Below, one piece after another: positions 7,918 to 15,616 of a stretch of 64,000 bases of DNA; positions within the stretch are counted from its first letter, which is position 1; each line of letters starts with the position of its first letter. The notes beneath the pieces are model-generated. The model was not told the DNA's origin and ran no database searches. It saw only the letters and a program-made list of their open reading frames with translations. A program made the position numbers and the translations under genes. Source of the DNA: Occallatibacter riparius (GTDB lineage: Bacteria > Acidobacteriota > Terriglobia > Terriglobales > Acidobacteriaceae); NCBI RefSeq assembly GCF_025264625.1, contig NZ_CP093313.1, positions 434,001 to 498,000 of the forward strand. The letters are read 5' to 3'.

Positions 7918-8525
7918 CAAAGGCAGGGACCAGGGAACAGGGAGTAGGGAGTAGAAGACTGCGGCGCCGGCTGGGCGGCTGGCTGCGTGAGCTGGGGCAG
8001 GCGATCGCGGAGTCGGAGTATGAGACGACGCCGCAACCGCAACGGCGTGAACTTGAAGAGCAGGTCGATCGGCTGAATCGAAGTTTGGAGTATGCCGAGA
8101 AGGCTCATGATGCCGTGGCGCGCCGATTGGCTCGCACGGAAGAGCTGCTGTTTGCGGCTACCGAAGGCTATGAGGTTCCCGGGCTGACTCCGGCGGAGAT
8201 CGAGCGCCTGGCGCTGCTGGCGGAAGAATGCGGCGAGGCAGTCCAGGCGGTCTGCAAGGTTCTGCGGCACGGCTGGGAGAGCCAGTCGCCGTATGGCGGC
8301 AAAACGAATCGCGTGGCGCTGGAGCGTGAGATCGGCAACGTGCGGGCCGTGGTGAATCTCATGCTCGATGAGAAGGATGTGCGGCTCGGCGATGTGCAGG
8401 CCTGGCAACGGGCGAAGCGCGGGCAGATTGTGAAGTGGACGCACCACCAGGCCTGCTCGATGCCGCGCGACGAGCAGCTCGCGATGATCGAACTAATTCA
8501 ACTGAACGGAGGAAGTGAACGATGA
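7914..8525 (+). CDS. MazG-like pyrophosphohydrolase-domain protein
   Basis: 203 residues from ATG 7914 (ATGA overlap). Residues ~35-75 form a coiled-coil-like helix (RRELEEQVDRLNRSLEYAEK). From ~90 the sequence LALLAEECGEAVQAVCKVLRHG matches the first two helices of the all-alpha NTP pyrophosphohydrolase (MazG/dUTPase) fold, with the EExxE metal-binding pattern; REIGNVRAVVNLML is the partner helix with a weaker ExxD-type motif. Phage MazG proteins degrade (d)NTPs or ppGpp. Catalytic competence is uncertain because the second acidic motif is imperfect. Confidence 0.7.
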   Translation: MTKAGTREQGVGSRRLRRRLGGWLRELGQAIAESEYETTPQPQRRELEEQVDRLNRSLEYAEKAHDAVARRLARTEELLFAATEGYEVPGLTPAEIERLALLAEECGEAVQAVCKVLRHGWESQSPYGGKTNRVALEREIGNVRAVVNLMLDEKDVRLGDVQAWQRAKRGQIVKWTHHQACSMPRDEQLAMIELIQLNGGSER

Positions 8526-8647
8526 CGTGGAAAGAGAAGACTATCTATCGAATTTTGCTCATCATTGCGAAGCATCTTTCCGAAGGCGACTTGAAAACTG
8601 ACATCGGCAATCTGGCGAACCACGTGAGTCTGGGCGAGAAGAACTGA
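8522..8647 (+). CDS. 41-residue phage protein, unknown
   Basis: A short ORF with ATGA overlap upstream (GGAGG lies 9 bases before its ATG) and a TGATG overlap downstream, exactly like its neighbours. The product has an amphipathic to hydrophobic helix (IYRILLIIAKHLSEG). Good coupling signals on both sides make it a likely real gene despite its length. Confidence 0.6.
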   Translation: MTWKEKTIYRILLIIAKHLSEGDLKTDIGNLANHVSLGEKN

Positions 8648-9219
8648 TGGCGGTTTACGTCGACGACATGCAGGCTCCGTTCGGGCGCATGGTGATGTGC
8701 CACATGATCGCGGATACATCGACGGAGTTGCGCGAGATGGCGCGGCGGGTGGGCGTCGCCGCGCGCTGGATCCAGTACGCAGATACCTGGAAAGAGCACT
8801 TCGATATCTGCAAATCGAAACGAGAGTTGGCGATCAGCTTCGGCGCGATCGCGATCACCACAAGGGAACTCGCCGCCATGGGCTATCGTCCATACCGAGC
8901 AAGGAGCCCTGAAAGCCACAATTCAAGGGGTGCGAACGTGGGAATGCGATTCATGGTGATAGCGAGTTCGGTGCGGGGGCAGCTGGCGGTGCCGGAGCCG
9001 CTGGATGAAACGGGGCAGGCGCTGGCGATCGCTCGCGTGGAGATGGAGCAGCGATCGCAGGCGCAGGCGCACGCGCTGTGGAATGACCGGCCCGGCGGCG
9101 ATCCCACACTGCCCATGCGGGACCGCATGCGGGTGACGCCGGATGAAGTGGCCTGGGCGCGGCGGATTCTGGCGTGCATTGGCGAAGAACGGTTTGCGCG
9201 TACGTTCAGCCGGATTTGA
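8647..9219 (+). CDS. DUF4031-domain protein
   Basis: 190 residues, start overlapping the previous stop. The N-terminal ~80 residues (MAVYVDDMQAPFGRMVMCHM, ADTSTELREMARRVGV, HFDICKSKRELAI) match DUF4031, a small alpha/beta domain of unknown function common in phages and actinobacteria. The C-terminal part (ERSQAQAHALWNDRP, RMRVTPDEVAWARRILACIG) is helical and unassigned. Last gene of the early block before a strong hairpin. Confidence 0.75.
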   Translation: MAVYVDDMQAPFGRMVMCHMIADTSTELREMARRVGVAARWIQYADTWKEHFDICKSKRELAISFGAIAITTRELAAMGYRPYRARSPESHNSRGANVGMRFMVIASSVRGQLAVPEPLDETGQALAIARVEMEQRSQAQAHALWNDRPGGDPTLPMRDRMRVTPDEVAWARRILACIGEERFARTFSRI

Positions 9220-9306
9220 GAGCTCTGCGGCGCAGTGAAATGGCCGCCGGGAGAAAGGGCGCGTCTCTACAGCGGTGGGACGCTAGAGGGACTTGTGGAA
9301 CGTAAC

Positions 9307-9341
9307 CCACGGGCCGGGCGGGATGGCTGCCCGGCCCGTGG
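9307..9341 (+). terminator. Perfect 13-bp hairpin after early operon
   Basis: An inverted repeat with arms 9307-9319 (CCACGGGCCGGGC) and 9329-9341 and a 9-nt loop. It lies in the 179-bp gap between the DUF4031 gene and the replication-type gene. There is no U-tract, so it may be a non-canonical terminator, an RNA-processing site or a protein-binding site. Nothing else is seen in the gap. Confidence 0.5.
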
Positions 9342-9398
9342 TGCGAGTGCGGGGGAGAATCAAGTGGGTAAACAGCACGTAACACGACAGGGCGGACG

Positions 9399-10427
9399 AT
9401 GACGAATCGCGGGGATCAGGAAGTGAGCCTGCGGGATCAGCGCAAGCCTTGTCACTTCTGGGTGGATAACGAGGTTGCGGACTGCTACCAGCCGCTCATC
9501 GGCGCGGACGCGACCTGGGTGTACTGCAGGATTGCGCGCTATGCGCATGGGGCCTGGATTGTTTCTCCGAAGGTGCGCAGTGGCGATACACGCGTGAGCC
9601 TTCGCGAGATGGCGGAGTGGTGCGGAAAGAGCGTGGACACGGTGTGGCGCTGCCTGCAGGTCCTGCAGCACGTTGGCCTGATTCACGCGCAGGGTGCGGT
9701 GAAGAGCAAGGGGCGTTATGCCCTTGCGGATGTGAAGGACCTGGTCTCGCGCGAGGGCGGGGCTTACGACTCGGGGATGGGATGCCTGCAACTGCCGGTG
9801 GCGAGGGCCGCGGCGTTGAAGGTGGAAGTAAGAGAGCTGCGGGCGCGGCTGGCACGCAAAACGAGCGGACTTTCCGTAGTCGGTGGGGTTTCCATGGCTA
9901 ACGCATCTGTCGCTCTGAGCGACAGATTGGAAGGCTCGCTTTTTTCTGTGCCTGGGGAAAAGTGCGACAGATCTGTCGCTCAGAGCGACAAAACTGTCGC
10001 ACCAGGAGCGACAGACGACAATGTTTTAAGAACACAAGACTGCAAGACTGAAAAACTCCCCCCAGCCCCCAGTTGCTGCGCGACCGGGGGAGATGGGGGC
10101 ACGGCTTCGCCGGATCGCGAGATCGACGACGCTGTGAAGCGGGTGATGGACGCCATCGGTGCGACAGCACGGCGGCTGAAACGGAAAATCCGCGAGCAGA
10201 TAGGCCTGCGGGTGGATGCGGGCAGTGGGCGGGCTGCGGAGGTCGCGGATCGAATGATCGCGGCGCAGCGCAAGCTGGAGAAGAACAGCCATCTGCTTTT
10301 CAAAGTGCCCAGTGCAGCCGAGTTTTACGAATCCGGCATGTGGGAGAACTCTGCCCGCTGGAACTGGGATCAGACGGCGATACGTGAAGCGCAGCGCGCC
10401 ATGGAAGCGCGCGCAGGGAGCTTTTGA
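9399..10427 (+). CDS. Replication-initiator-like wHTH protein
   Basis: 342 residues. Residues ~15-105 form a winged helix domain (HFWVDNEVADCY, VSLREMAEWCGKSVDTVWRC, LQVLQHVGLIHAQG, KSKGRYAL), as in phage replication initiators and replisome organisers. A low-complexity linker (~165-240) follows, then a helical C-terminal domain (~240-342). The linker region of the gene contains seven GCGACA/TGTCGC hexamers, recalling lambda O, whose gene contains the origin. I infer an origin-binding protein; the family was not identified. The next gene starts at its stop. Confidence 0.65.
   Translation: MTNRGDQEVSLRDQRKPCHFWVDNEVADCYQPLIGADATWVYCRIARYAHGAWIVSPKVRSGDTRVSLREMAEWCGKSVDTVWRCLQVLQHVGLIHAQGAVKSKGRYALADVKDLVSREGGAYDSGMGCLQLPVARAAALKVEVRELRARLARKTSGLSVVGGVSMANASVALSDRLEGSLFSVPGEKCDRSVAQSDKTVAPGATDDNVLRTQDCKTEKLPPAPSCCATGGDGGTASPDREIDDAVKRVMDAIGATARRLKRKIREQIGLRVDAGSGRAAEVADRMIAAQRKLEKNSHLLFKVPSAAEFYESGMWENSARWNWDQTAIREAQRAMEARAGSF
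9907..10013. other. Candidate phage replication origin (iteron cluster)
   Basis: Seven copies of the hexamer GCGACA or its complement TGTCGC lie at 9908, 9919, 9964, 9974, 9985, 9995 and 10008. They form nested palindromes, including CTGTCGCTCTGAGCGACAG at 9907-9925 and GCGACAGATCTGTCGC at 9964-9979. They sit in the linker-coding part of the initiator-like gene and are followed by an AT-richer stretch (10018-10050). Arrangement resembles an iteron origin; an operator role is the alternative. Confidence 0.55.
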
Positions 10428-10429
10428 GA

Positions 10430-10714
10430 ATGGCGAAGGCGCGGACGGAGGAAGAAAAGCTGTTCGACGTGGAAGTGGGAAAGCGGATCACGGCGGCGCG
10501 CGAGGCGGCGAAGGTCTCGCAGGCGGAGCTGGCATCGGCGATCGGCGTCAGTCAGCAGCTCGTTGCGAAGTATGAATCGGGCGGCCGGATTTCACCGATC
10601 CTTCTGAGGAAAACAGCGGTCGCATTACGCGTTTCGTTGTTGTTTCTGGTGCCAAATACAACTCCGAGTTGTATTCTTGCGGATTCTTCGCAGCGCCTGA
10701 TGAATTTCCATTAG
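10430..10714 (+). CDS. XRE-family HTH regulator
   Basis: 94 residues from ATG 10430 (a TTG at 10424 is the alternative), with AGGGAG upstream. Residues ~18-70 are a Cro/cI-type HTH: VGKRITAAREAAKVSQAELA, SAIGVSQQLVAKYESG, ISPILLRKTAVALRVSLLFL. The short size and lack of a dimerisation or cleavage domain resemble Cro or an accessory regulator rather than a cI repressor. It lies directly after the initiator-like gene. Confidence 0.85.
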   Translation: MAKARTEEEKLFDVEVGKRITAAREAAKVSQAELASAIGVSQQLVAKYESGGRISPILLRKTAVALRVSLLFLVPNTTPSCILADSSQRLMNFH

Positions 10715-11043
10715 GATTCGATTCGACTCATGGACAATTTCCGGAGTGATCCGGCGGACACGGCAGAACCTGAAGTTCTCCGCACTGCCCAAAGAGACGA
10801 TGCCGTGCGTCTGAAAAAGGAGCCCCGTTTTATGCAAATCCAGGGTGAGCATGTAAAGGCACCCAAAACTTGCGCTTTATTGTTCCGGATCGATCTCAGC
10901 TTACTCGTTCATCCGTCGCGTGCGGGTGGAAGAGGGTCTCGCCAACGTGAAGCTTGGCATTTGGCGGGCGGTGCGGCATGACGTGAGCGGAACTTTGACT
11001 GCCTTTCAAGAGCTCGATAAGCGATTAGCTTCTGGAGGCGCAA
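10715..11043. other. Regulatory-size gap with one weak ORF
   Basis: 329 bp with lower GC than its neighbours and no convincing gene. A plus-strand frame open from 10857 to 11072 reads VEEGLANVKLGIWRAVRHDV, then GTLTAFQELDKRLASGG, which looks protein-like, but it has only weak GTG starts (10920 or 10926) and no ribosome binding site. Two other ORFs in this stretch on opposite strands have no recognisable content. The gap could hold early/late control sites. Confidence 0.35.
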
Positions 11044-11466
11044 GTGGCACGTCGGGGAAGGCGGAACGGTGATCAGTTCAAGGTGTACGCGGCGGAAGGC
11101 GGCTTCCGTGTCATCCAGCGTACGAGCCTTGCGAACGCGCAGCTCTATGAGGCTCTGAAGATCTGGCGCCGCGAGTACGACACGGTGACGGGCGCGCACA
11201 TCGGCTTTCGCGTGATCGGTGCGGAGTCAAAGAAGGTGGACAGCGATCTGCGCTCGATTCAGACCGCCGCCGCGATCGACAGCGCGGAGATGGAGCTGAA
11301 CGTCGAGCGGTCGTGCACGGCCGGGCTGCCGGAAGTGTTGCGCCTGAAGCGTGCGAAAGAGGGACGGCTTCCGGAGGATGAAGTGGAACGCGTCCAGGCG
11401 AAGATTGCTGTGTATCCGCATGTGGGCGCGGCGCAGGGTGACATTTTGCGGGTTTGGCCCGCGTAA
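11044..11466 (+). CDS. Phage protein, unknown
   Basis: 140 residues from a GTG with GGAGG seven bases upstream. Contains a possible small alpha/beta N-terminal domain (FKVYAAEGGFRVIQRTSLAN) and a charged helical C-terminus with many Arg, Glu and Ala. No motif recognised. It is the last gene before the lysis-module terminator. Confidence 0.6.
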   Translation: MARRGRRNGDQFKVYAAEGGFRVIQRTSLANAQLYEALKIWRREYDTVTGAHIGFRVIGAESKKVDSDLRSIQTAAAIDSAEMELNVERSCTAGLPEVLRLKRAKEGRLPEDEVERVQAKIAVYPHVGAAQGDILRVWPA

Positions 11467-11686
11467 AGGGGAATTAACGAGAGGGGCTGAGTAGCGAAAT
11501 GCGAAAGGCCCCGTATTAGAGAGCTCCTGCAGGTTTGGCTCGTAAATTGTCCACGGTGCACAGTGGTGAGCCGACGGGTAGTAGACAGGGAGCGTGAGCG
11601 GCGGCACTGATCCAATTGGCCCGGATCAGTGCCGCTTTCATTTGGGTGCAAGATCAGCCGAATCGATTCATTGGGAGAACGCAAGG
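11467..11686. promoter_or_regulatory. Early/late junction with small hairpins
   Basis: 220 bp without a gene. It holds a GGGGC/GCCCC inverted repeat near 11482-11508, a CCAC/GTGG repeat near 11553-11568 and the strong terminator at 11601-11645. This is the natural place for the late promoter of the lysis and structural operon, but I see no convincing -35/-10 pair. Confidence 0.4.
11601..11645 (+). terminator. Rho-independent-type terminator before lysis genes
   Basis: Perfect 13-bp inverted repeat: arm 11601-11613 (GCGGCACTGATCC), 9-nt loop, arm 11623-11635, followed by TTTCATTT. It separates the early operon from the holin-like gene. A phage antiterminator could act here. Confidence 0.75.
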
Positions 11687-11902
11687 GTGAATCTTTCCGA
11701 ACAGTTCTGGCTCAGTCTTGTGATCCAGGTCGTCATCGGGGTCGCGGTGATCGCGATGATGAAGCAGCAACTTCGGGACCTTGTCGGGTGGGTTCGCCAG
11801 ATCAGCCAGGACGTGAAGGATCTGCGCGAGAAGCACACGGACCATGAGGGCAGGCTCTCGCATGTTGAGGGTCAGCTGGGCGTGACGCGGAAAAAGCAGT
11901 GA
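11687..11902 (+). CDS. Holin/XhlA-like small membrane protein
   Basis: 71 residues from a GTG with GGGAG nine bases upstream. One N-terminal membrane segment (~6-27, FWLSLVIQVVIGVAVIAMM) is followed by a charged coiled-coil-like tail (QISQDVKDLREKHTDHEGRL). This layout matches one-span lysis accessory proteins such as XhlA or a simple holin. Its position just after a terminator and before the packaging genes fits a lysis role; no sequence family is certain. Confidence 0.6.
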   Translation: MNLSEQFWLSLVIQVVIGVAVIAMMKQQLRDLVGWVRQISQDVKDLREKHTDHEGRLSHVEGQLGVTRKKQ

Positions 11903-11917
11903 GAGGAGCATGAGGCG

Positions 11918-12793
11918 ATGCAGAACTGGAAGACAACGATCATCGGATTGGCGATGGGTGGCCTGCAGGCCGCGGCGACGTACCAGGGCAGCGGCGGCTG
12001 GAAGGGTTACGGGATTGCGATCGGCATCGCGCTGATCGGCATCCTGGCGCGCGATTTCAATGTGACGCTGAGCGATGCGGAGCTGGCGTCGATCAAGAAC
12101 TTCATGAATAGCGGTGGGAAGGTTGCGGGTCTCGATGATCCGGCACACAAGCCGTGCCCGATGCCTCCCGATGGAAATGCTGCGCAGAAGCTGGGCGTGC
12201 TGATGTTGTGCGCGCTGCTCCTGCAGGCAACGTTGTTCACGGGATGCACGAAGGCGCAGGCCGCGCAGGACATTGTGAACTGGATGCCGGCGCTGCAGAA
12301 CGCGGTGCATGTGGTGGATGCGACGGCTGCGGTGCTGGATCCGGCGGCGGCGCCGATTCTGGCAGCGGCTACGAAAGGATTCGACGCGGGCGCGCAGTTG
12401 GTTGTGGCGCAGGCGCAGGCGTATCTGGCAAGTCCAAGTGTATCGGTGCTGGCGCAGTTGCAGGCGGCGGTTGTGACGCTGCAGCAATCGGTGAACCAGG
12501 CGGTGCTGGAGGCGGCGCGTATCGTGAATCCTCAGAGCCAGCAGAAAGCATTGGTGGATATTGCAGCGGTGGCCACGATCGTGAACACGGTGCTGGCGCT
12601 GGTCAATGGGATGATCGGGCCGAGTGCAGCGAAGTCAGCGAATGCAGCCGCGATCAAGGTGGCGCAGGTGACTGGTTATCTCGACCAGGACAAGGCTGCC
12701 CGGCTGATTGCTGAGCACTACAGGATCAGCAACGAAGCGGCGCGGGTTGAGTATCGGGCAGGGTTGCAGGAGCTGGCGCAAGCCGGGTTCTAA
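11918..12793 (+). CDS. Membrane protein with internal lipobox, lysis-region
   Basis: 291 residues. The N-terminus has one or two membrane segments (TTIIGLAMGGLQAAATY and YGIAIGIALIGILA), like a short holin. Residues ~95-111 then form a second hydrophobic stretch ending in LFTGC, a typical lipobox, starting at an internal Met (near 12201) that would make an independent lipoprotein. The rest is Ala/Val-rich helix (QAQAYLASPSVSVLAQLQAA). It looks like a holin-type protein fused to, or overlapping, a lipoprotein; an outer-membrane spanin role is possible but unproven. Confidence 0.55.
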   Translation: MQNWKTTIIGLAMGGLQAAATYQGSGGWKGYGIAIGIALIGILARDFNVTLSDAELASIKNFMNSGGKVAGLDDPAHKPCPMPPDGNAAQKLGVLMLCALLLQATLFTGCTKAQAAQDIVNWMPALQNAVHVVDATAAVLDPAAAPILAAATKGFDAGAQLVVAQAQAYLASPSVSVLAQLQAAVVTLQQSVNQAVLEAARIVNPQSQQKALVDIAAVATIVNTVLALVNGMIGPSAAKSANAAAIKVAQVTGYLDQDKAARLIAEHYRISNEAARVEYRAGLQELAQAGF

Positions 12794-12795
12794 GG

Positions 12796-13161
12796 TTGCC
12801 TAGTCGCAGTAAGACTCCATGCGGGCAGCCTGGCTGCGCTGAGTTGGTCAATGCGGGCGAGGGCTTTTGCGGAACGCATCGGAAGTCGGTGAGCAATCCG
12901 CGCAAGCAGTATGACAAGGCTCGGGGCAGCGCGGCGAGCCGCGGTTATGACAGAGATTGGCAGGCGGTCCGAGAGGAATTCATCAAGGAGAATCCGCTCT
13001 GCCAGGATTGTCTGGAGTTGAACCCGCCGCGGCCGACGCCGGCAACGGAAGCCCACCATGTGCTGAAGGTTGTCGAACGTCCGGATTTGCGGCTCCGGAA
13101 AGACAATCTGCGAGCGCTCTGTAAGGAGTGTCACAGCGCGCGGACGGCTCGGGGAGAGTGA
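12796..13161 (+). CDS. HNH endonuclease, packaging-associated
   Basis: 121 residues from a TTG start. N-terminal Cys/His residues (CGQPGCAEL, FCGTHR) form a zinc knuckle; the HNH core is PLCQDCL ... EAHHVLKV ... NLRALCKECHSARTARG, with the His pair and structural cysteines in place. Phage HNH proteins encoded just before terminase genes stimulate cos cleavage by the large terminase. The position here, directly before TerS/TerL, fits that role. Confidence 0.9.
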   Translation: MPSRSKTPCGQPGCAELVNAGEGFCGTHRKSVSNPRKQYDKARGSAASRGYDRDWQAVREEFIKENPLCQDCLELNPPRPTPATEAHHVLKVVERPDLRLRKDNLRALCKECHSARTARGE

Positions 13162-13377
13162 CTTGCCCGGAGGGGTAGGGGGTCAAAATCGCTAGCGACC
13201 TCGGCCTCGTAGACCGTGCCCCAGCCTTTTGCATGCGTCCACAAAATGGAGTTTTTGTCAGTTAGCTGTTGTTTTTGAGGTAGTTAGCCGTAGCTCATAA
13301 CAAGCCCGTCAGGATCGCGCGTAGATGCCCCGTAGAGCGCGTCATGGCGGATCAACCACGCGAAAAGGTGCCTCAAC
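13162..13377. other. Candidate cos/packaging region
   Basis: 216 bp between HNH and small terminase with no gene. Its left part (13166-13190) has a G-rich run, CCCGGAGGGGTAGGGGGTCA then AAATC, of the type I recall between HNH and P27-type terminase genes in many cos phages. The right part (13240-13310) is AT-richer. This makes it the best place for the cohesive-end site, but the cut site cannot be defined. Confidence 0.45.
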
Positions 13378-13926
13378 ATGGCTGGACGCCCGCGCAAGCC
13401 GACGAACCTCCTGGAGATCACAGGCGCTCTCCGGAAGAATCCGTCCAGGGCACGCGCGCGCCAGGGAGAACCTCAGCCTGCCCTCGGCCTGGGCGAGCCG
13501 CCGGTGCGGTGGCAGTCTCATCCTGCCGCGGCTCAGGCCTACGAGTTGTTCGCCCAGGACAAGAGCACCAACGAAGTCGCCGCGCAGCTCGGCATCTCCT
13601 GGGACGAGGCCCGTGCGATCCGTGAGAACCAGGCGCAGGCTGCCGACAATGCCAAGCTCTGCGAGCTCTGGCGCGAGCTTTGTGAGATGGCGGACTGGCT
13701 CACGAAGGCTGATCGCTGGACCGCTGAGCAGATCTGCGAGCTCAAGCTGCTCCAGGTCAAGCGCACGATCAAGTCCGCCGATCGCAAGGAACTCAACAGC
13801 CTCTGCAACAAGTGCGGCCTCGATCCTTCAGGCCGCTCTAAGGTCAACACGACTCCCGCGGATGCGAAGGCCGCCGCGACTGCCGATCCTCGCGACGTCT
13901 ACCTGCGCAAAAAACTGAGGGCGTAA
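13378..13926 (+). CDS. terS: Terminase small subunit (P27-like)
   Basis: 182 residues. The N-terminus MAGRPRKPTNLLEITGALRK is typical of P27-family small terminase subunits, and the C-terminal ELKLLQVKRTIKSADRKELN with a short tail fits the family. In the middle, STNEVAAQLGISWDEARAIR resembles an extra helix-turn-helix. TerS recognises the packaging site and recruits TerL. It ends one base before the TTG start of terL. Confidence 0.85.
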   Translation: MAGRPRKPTNLLEITGALRKNPSRARARQGEPQPALGLGEPPVRWQSHPAAAQAYELFAQDKSTNEVAAQLGISWDEARAIRENQAQAADNAKLCELWRELCEMADWLTKADRWTAEQICELKLLQVKRTIKSADRKELNSLCNKCGLDPSGRSKVNTTPADAKAAATADPRDVYLRKKLRA

Positions 13927-13927
13927 C

Positions 13928-15616
13928 TTGGCCAGGCGCACCGTCGCCGAAAAGTACATCGCGGATGTATTGGCCGGCAGGATCCTCACTTCGCAACACG
14001 TCCGCCGTCAGATCGAGCGCCATCAGCGCGATCTGAAAGACGGCGCGAAACGCGGCCTGGTCTTCAACCGCGAAGCCGCGCAAGATGTCATCGACTTCTT
14101 TCCGCTCTTCCTCGAACACTACGAGGGCGAGTGGAACGGCAAGCCTTTCGAGCTCCGGCCGGACCAGCAGGCCATGCTCTGGATCCTCTACGGCTGGAAG
14201 TGGGCGGACACCGGGTACCGCCGTTTCAAGTACGCCTACGTCGAACAGGGCCGCGGTACCGGCAAGAGTCCGCTCGCCGCCGGCCTTTGCATCTACGAGT
14301 TCTTTGCGTTCGGCGAGCCGGGCGCCCAGGTCTACATAGCCGCCACCGACAAGGCAACGGCAAAGGTAGTCTTCAACGCAGCGAAGCAGATGGTCGAGAA
14401 CTCCGACTATCTGCGCGCCCGCATTACCGAGCGCGGCGTTAACAACATGGCAATCCCGGAGACGGCCTCCTTCATGGAGCCGGTCTCCTCTGAGGATAAG
14501 AACCTACTTGGCCGGCGGCCATCCTTCACGGTGCTGGACGAGCTCCACGTCCACTCCAGCTCTGGCGTCTGGGATGTCTTCGACTCGGCCTCCGGCAAGC
14601 GTCCCAACTCGCTCATGTTCGCCATCACGAACAGCGGGTTCAATCGCGAGACGGTGTGCTGGAAGAAAAGGGAATACGTCGTCAAGGTGCTGCAGGGCAT
14701 TATCCCTGACGACACCTGGTTTGGATGGGTCTGCGGCCTCGATGAAGAGGACATCAAAGATCCGAACGGTTGGAAGAACGAAAAGAACTGGATCAAGGCC
14801 TGCCCCGCTCTCGGCGTCATCATCCGCATTGAGCAGATGCGGCGCATGGCGGAGCAGGCCGCCAACGATCCGTCGGCGCTCAACACGTTCCTGCGGTACC
14901 AGATGTGCGTGTGGACATCCGGTCACAGCAACTGGATGCCGATGGACAAATGGGATCTCTGCAACGATCCCATCGACCCCGCAGCACTCCGCGGCCGCAA
15001 GTGCATCGGCGGCCTTGACCTGTCCACCACGATCGATATCTCGGCGTTCGTGCTTTTGTTCCCGCCGGCGCCGGACGATCCGCTCTGGCGCGTGTTGCCG
15101 TGGTTCTTCCTGCCGAAGGAAGCCATCGAGAAGCGCGCCAAAAAGGATCAGGTGCCCTACGACGTGTGGGAGCGCCAGGGATTGTTCACGCTCACTGAGG
15201 GTGATGTCATCGACTACGACTTCATCCGGGCCAAGGTAAACGAGGTCGCCGGCGAATACGAGATTCAGGAGATCGCCTACGACCCCTACAACGCGCAACA
15301 GATCGTTACGCAGCTCACCGGAGACGGCTTCACCATGGTTCCCATCCGCCAGGGCTTCCTGACGCTCAACGCGCCCACCAAGCGGCTTATGGAGCTGGTG
15401 CTCACGCACCTGTTCGCACACGGTGGCAACGCCGTCCTGCGCTGGATGGCCTCCAACGTAATCGTCTCCACTGACGCCGCCGGCAGCATCAAGCCTGACA
15501 AGAGTCTGATCCGCGAAAAGATTGACGGCATCGTTGCCATCATCACCGCCCTGGCGCGCGCCATCGTAGCGCCCGAGGACGACGGCTACATCTCGCCCGT
15601 AGTGAGGAGCGTGTAA
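13928..15616 (+). CDS. terL: Terminase large subunit
   Basis: 562 residues from a TTG start preceded by GAGGGCG. The ATPase domain has Walker A EQGRGTGKSPLAAG (~residue 110) and Walker B FTVLDELH (~200). The nuclease part shows GGLDLSTTIDIS (~360), IAYDPYNAQ (~450) and a late KIDGIVAIITALARA segment (~535), the acidic triad of RNase-H-like terminases. It is full length for the HK97/Terminase_1 family. It pumps DNA into proheads and cuts concatemers. Confidence 0.95.
   Translation: MARRTVAEKYIADVLAGRILTSQHVRRQIERHQRDLKDGAKRGLVFNREAAQDVIDFFPLFLEHYEGEWNGKPFELRPDQQAMLWILYGWKWADTGYRRFKYAYVEQGRGTGKSPLAAGLCIYEFFAFGEPGAQVYIAATDKATAKVVFNAAKQMVENSDYLRARITERGVNNMAIPETASFMEPVSSEDKNLLGRRPSFTVLDELHVHSSSGVWDVFDSASGKRPNSLMFAITNSGFNRETVCWKKREYVVKVLQGIIPDDTWFGWVCGLDEEDIKDPNGWKNEKNWIKACPALGVIIRIEQMRRMAEQAANDPSALNTFLRYQMCVWTSGHSNWMPMDKWDLCNDPIDPAALRGRKCIGGLDLSTTIDISAFVLLFPPAPDDPLWRVLPWFFLPKEAIEKRAKKDQVPYDVWERQGLFTLTEGDVIDYDFIRAKVNEVAGEYEIQEIAYDPYNAQQIVTQLTGDGFTMVPIRQGFLTLNAPTKRLMELVLTHLFAHGGNAVLRWMASNVIVSTDAAGSIKPDKSLIREKIDGIVAIITALARAIVAPEDDGYISPVVRSV

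Noticed and set aside
10625-10981. Overlapping ORFs on both strands after the XRE gene
   Set aside because: No ribosome sites or motifs, and they contradict each other; kept only as a described gap.
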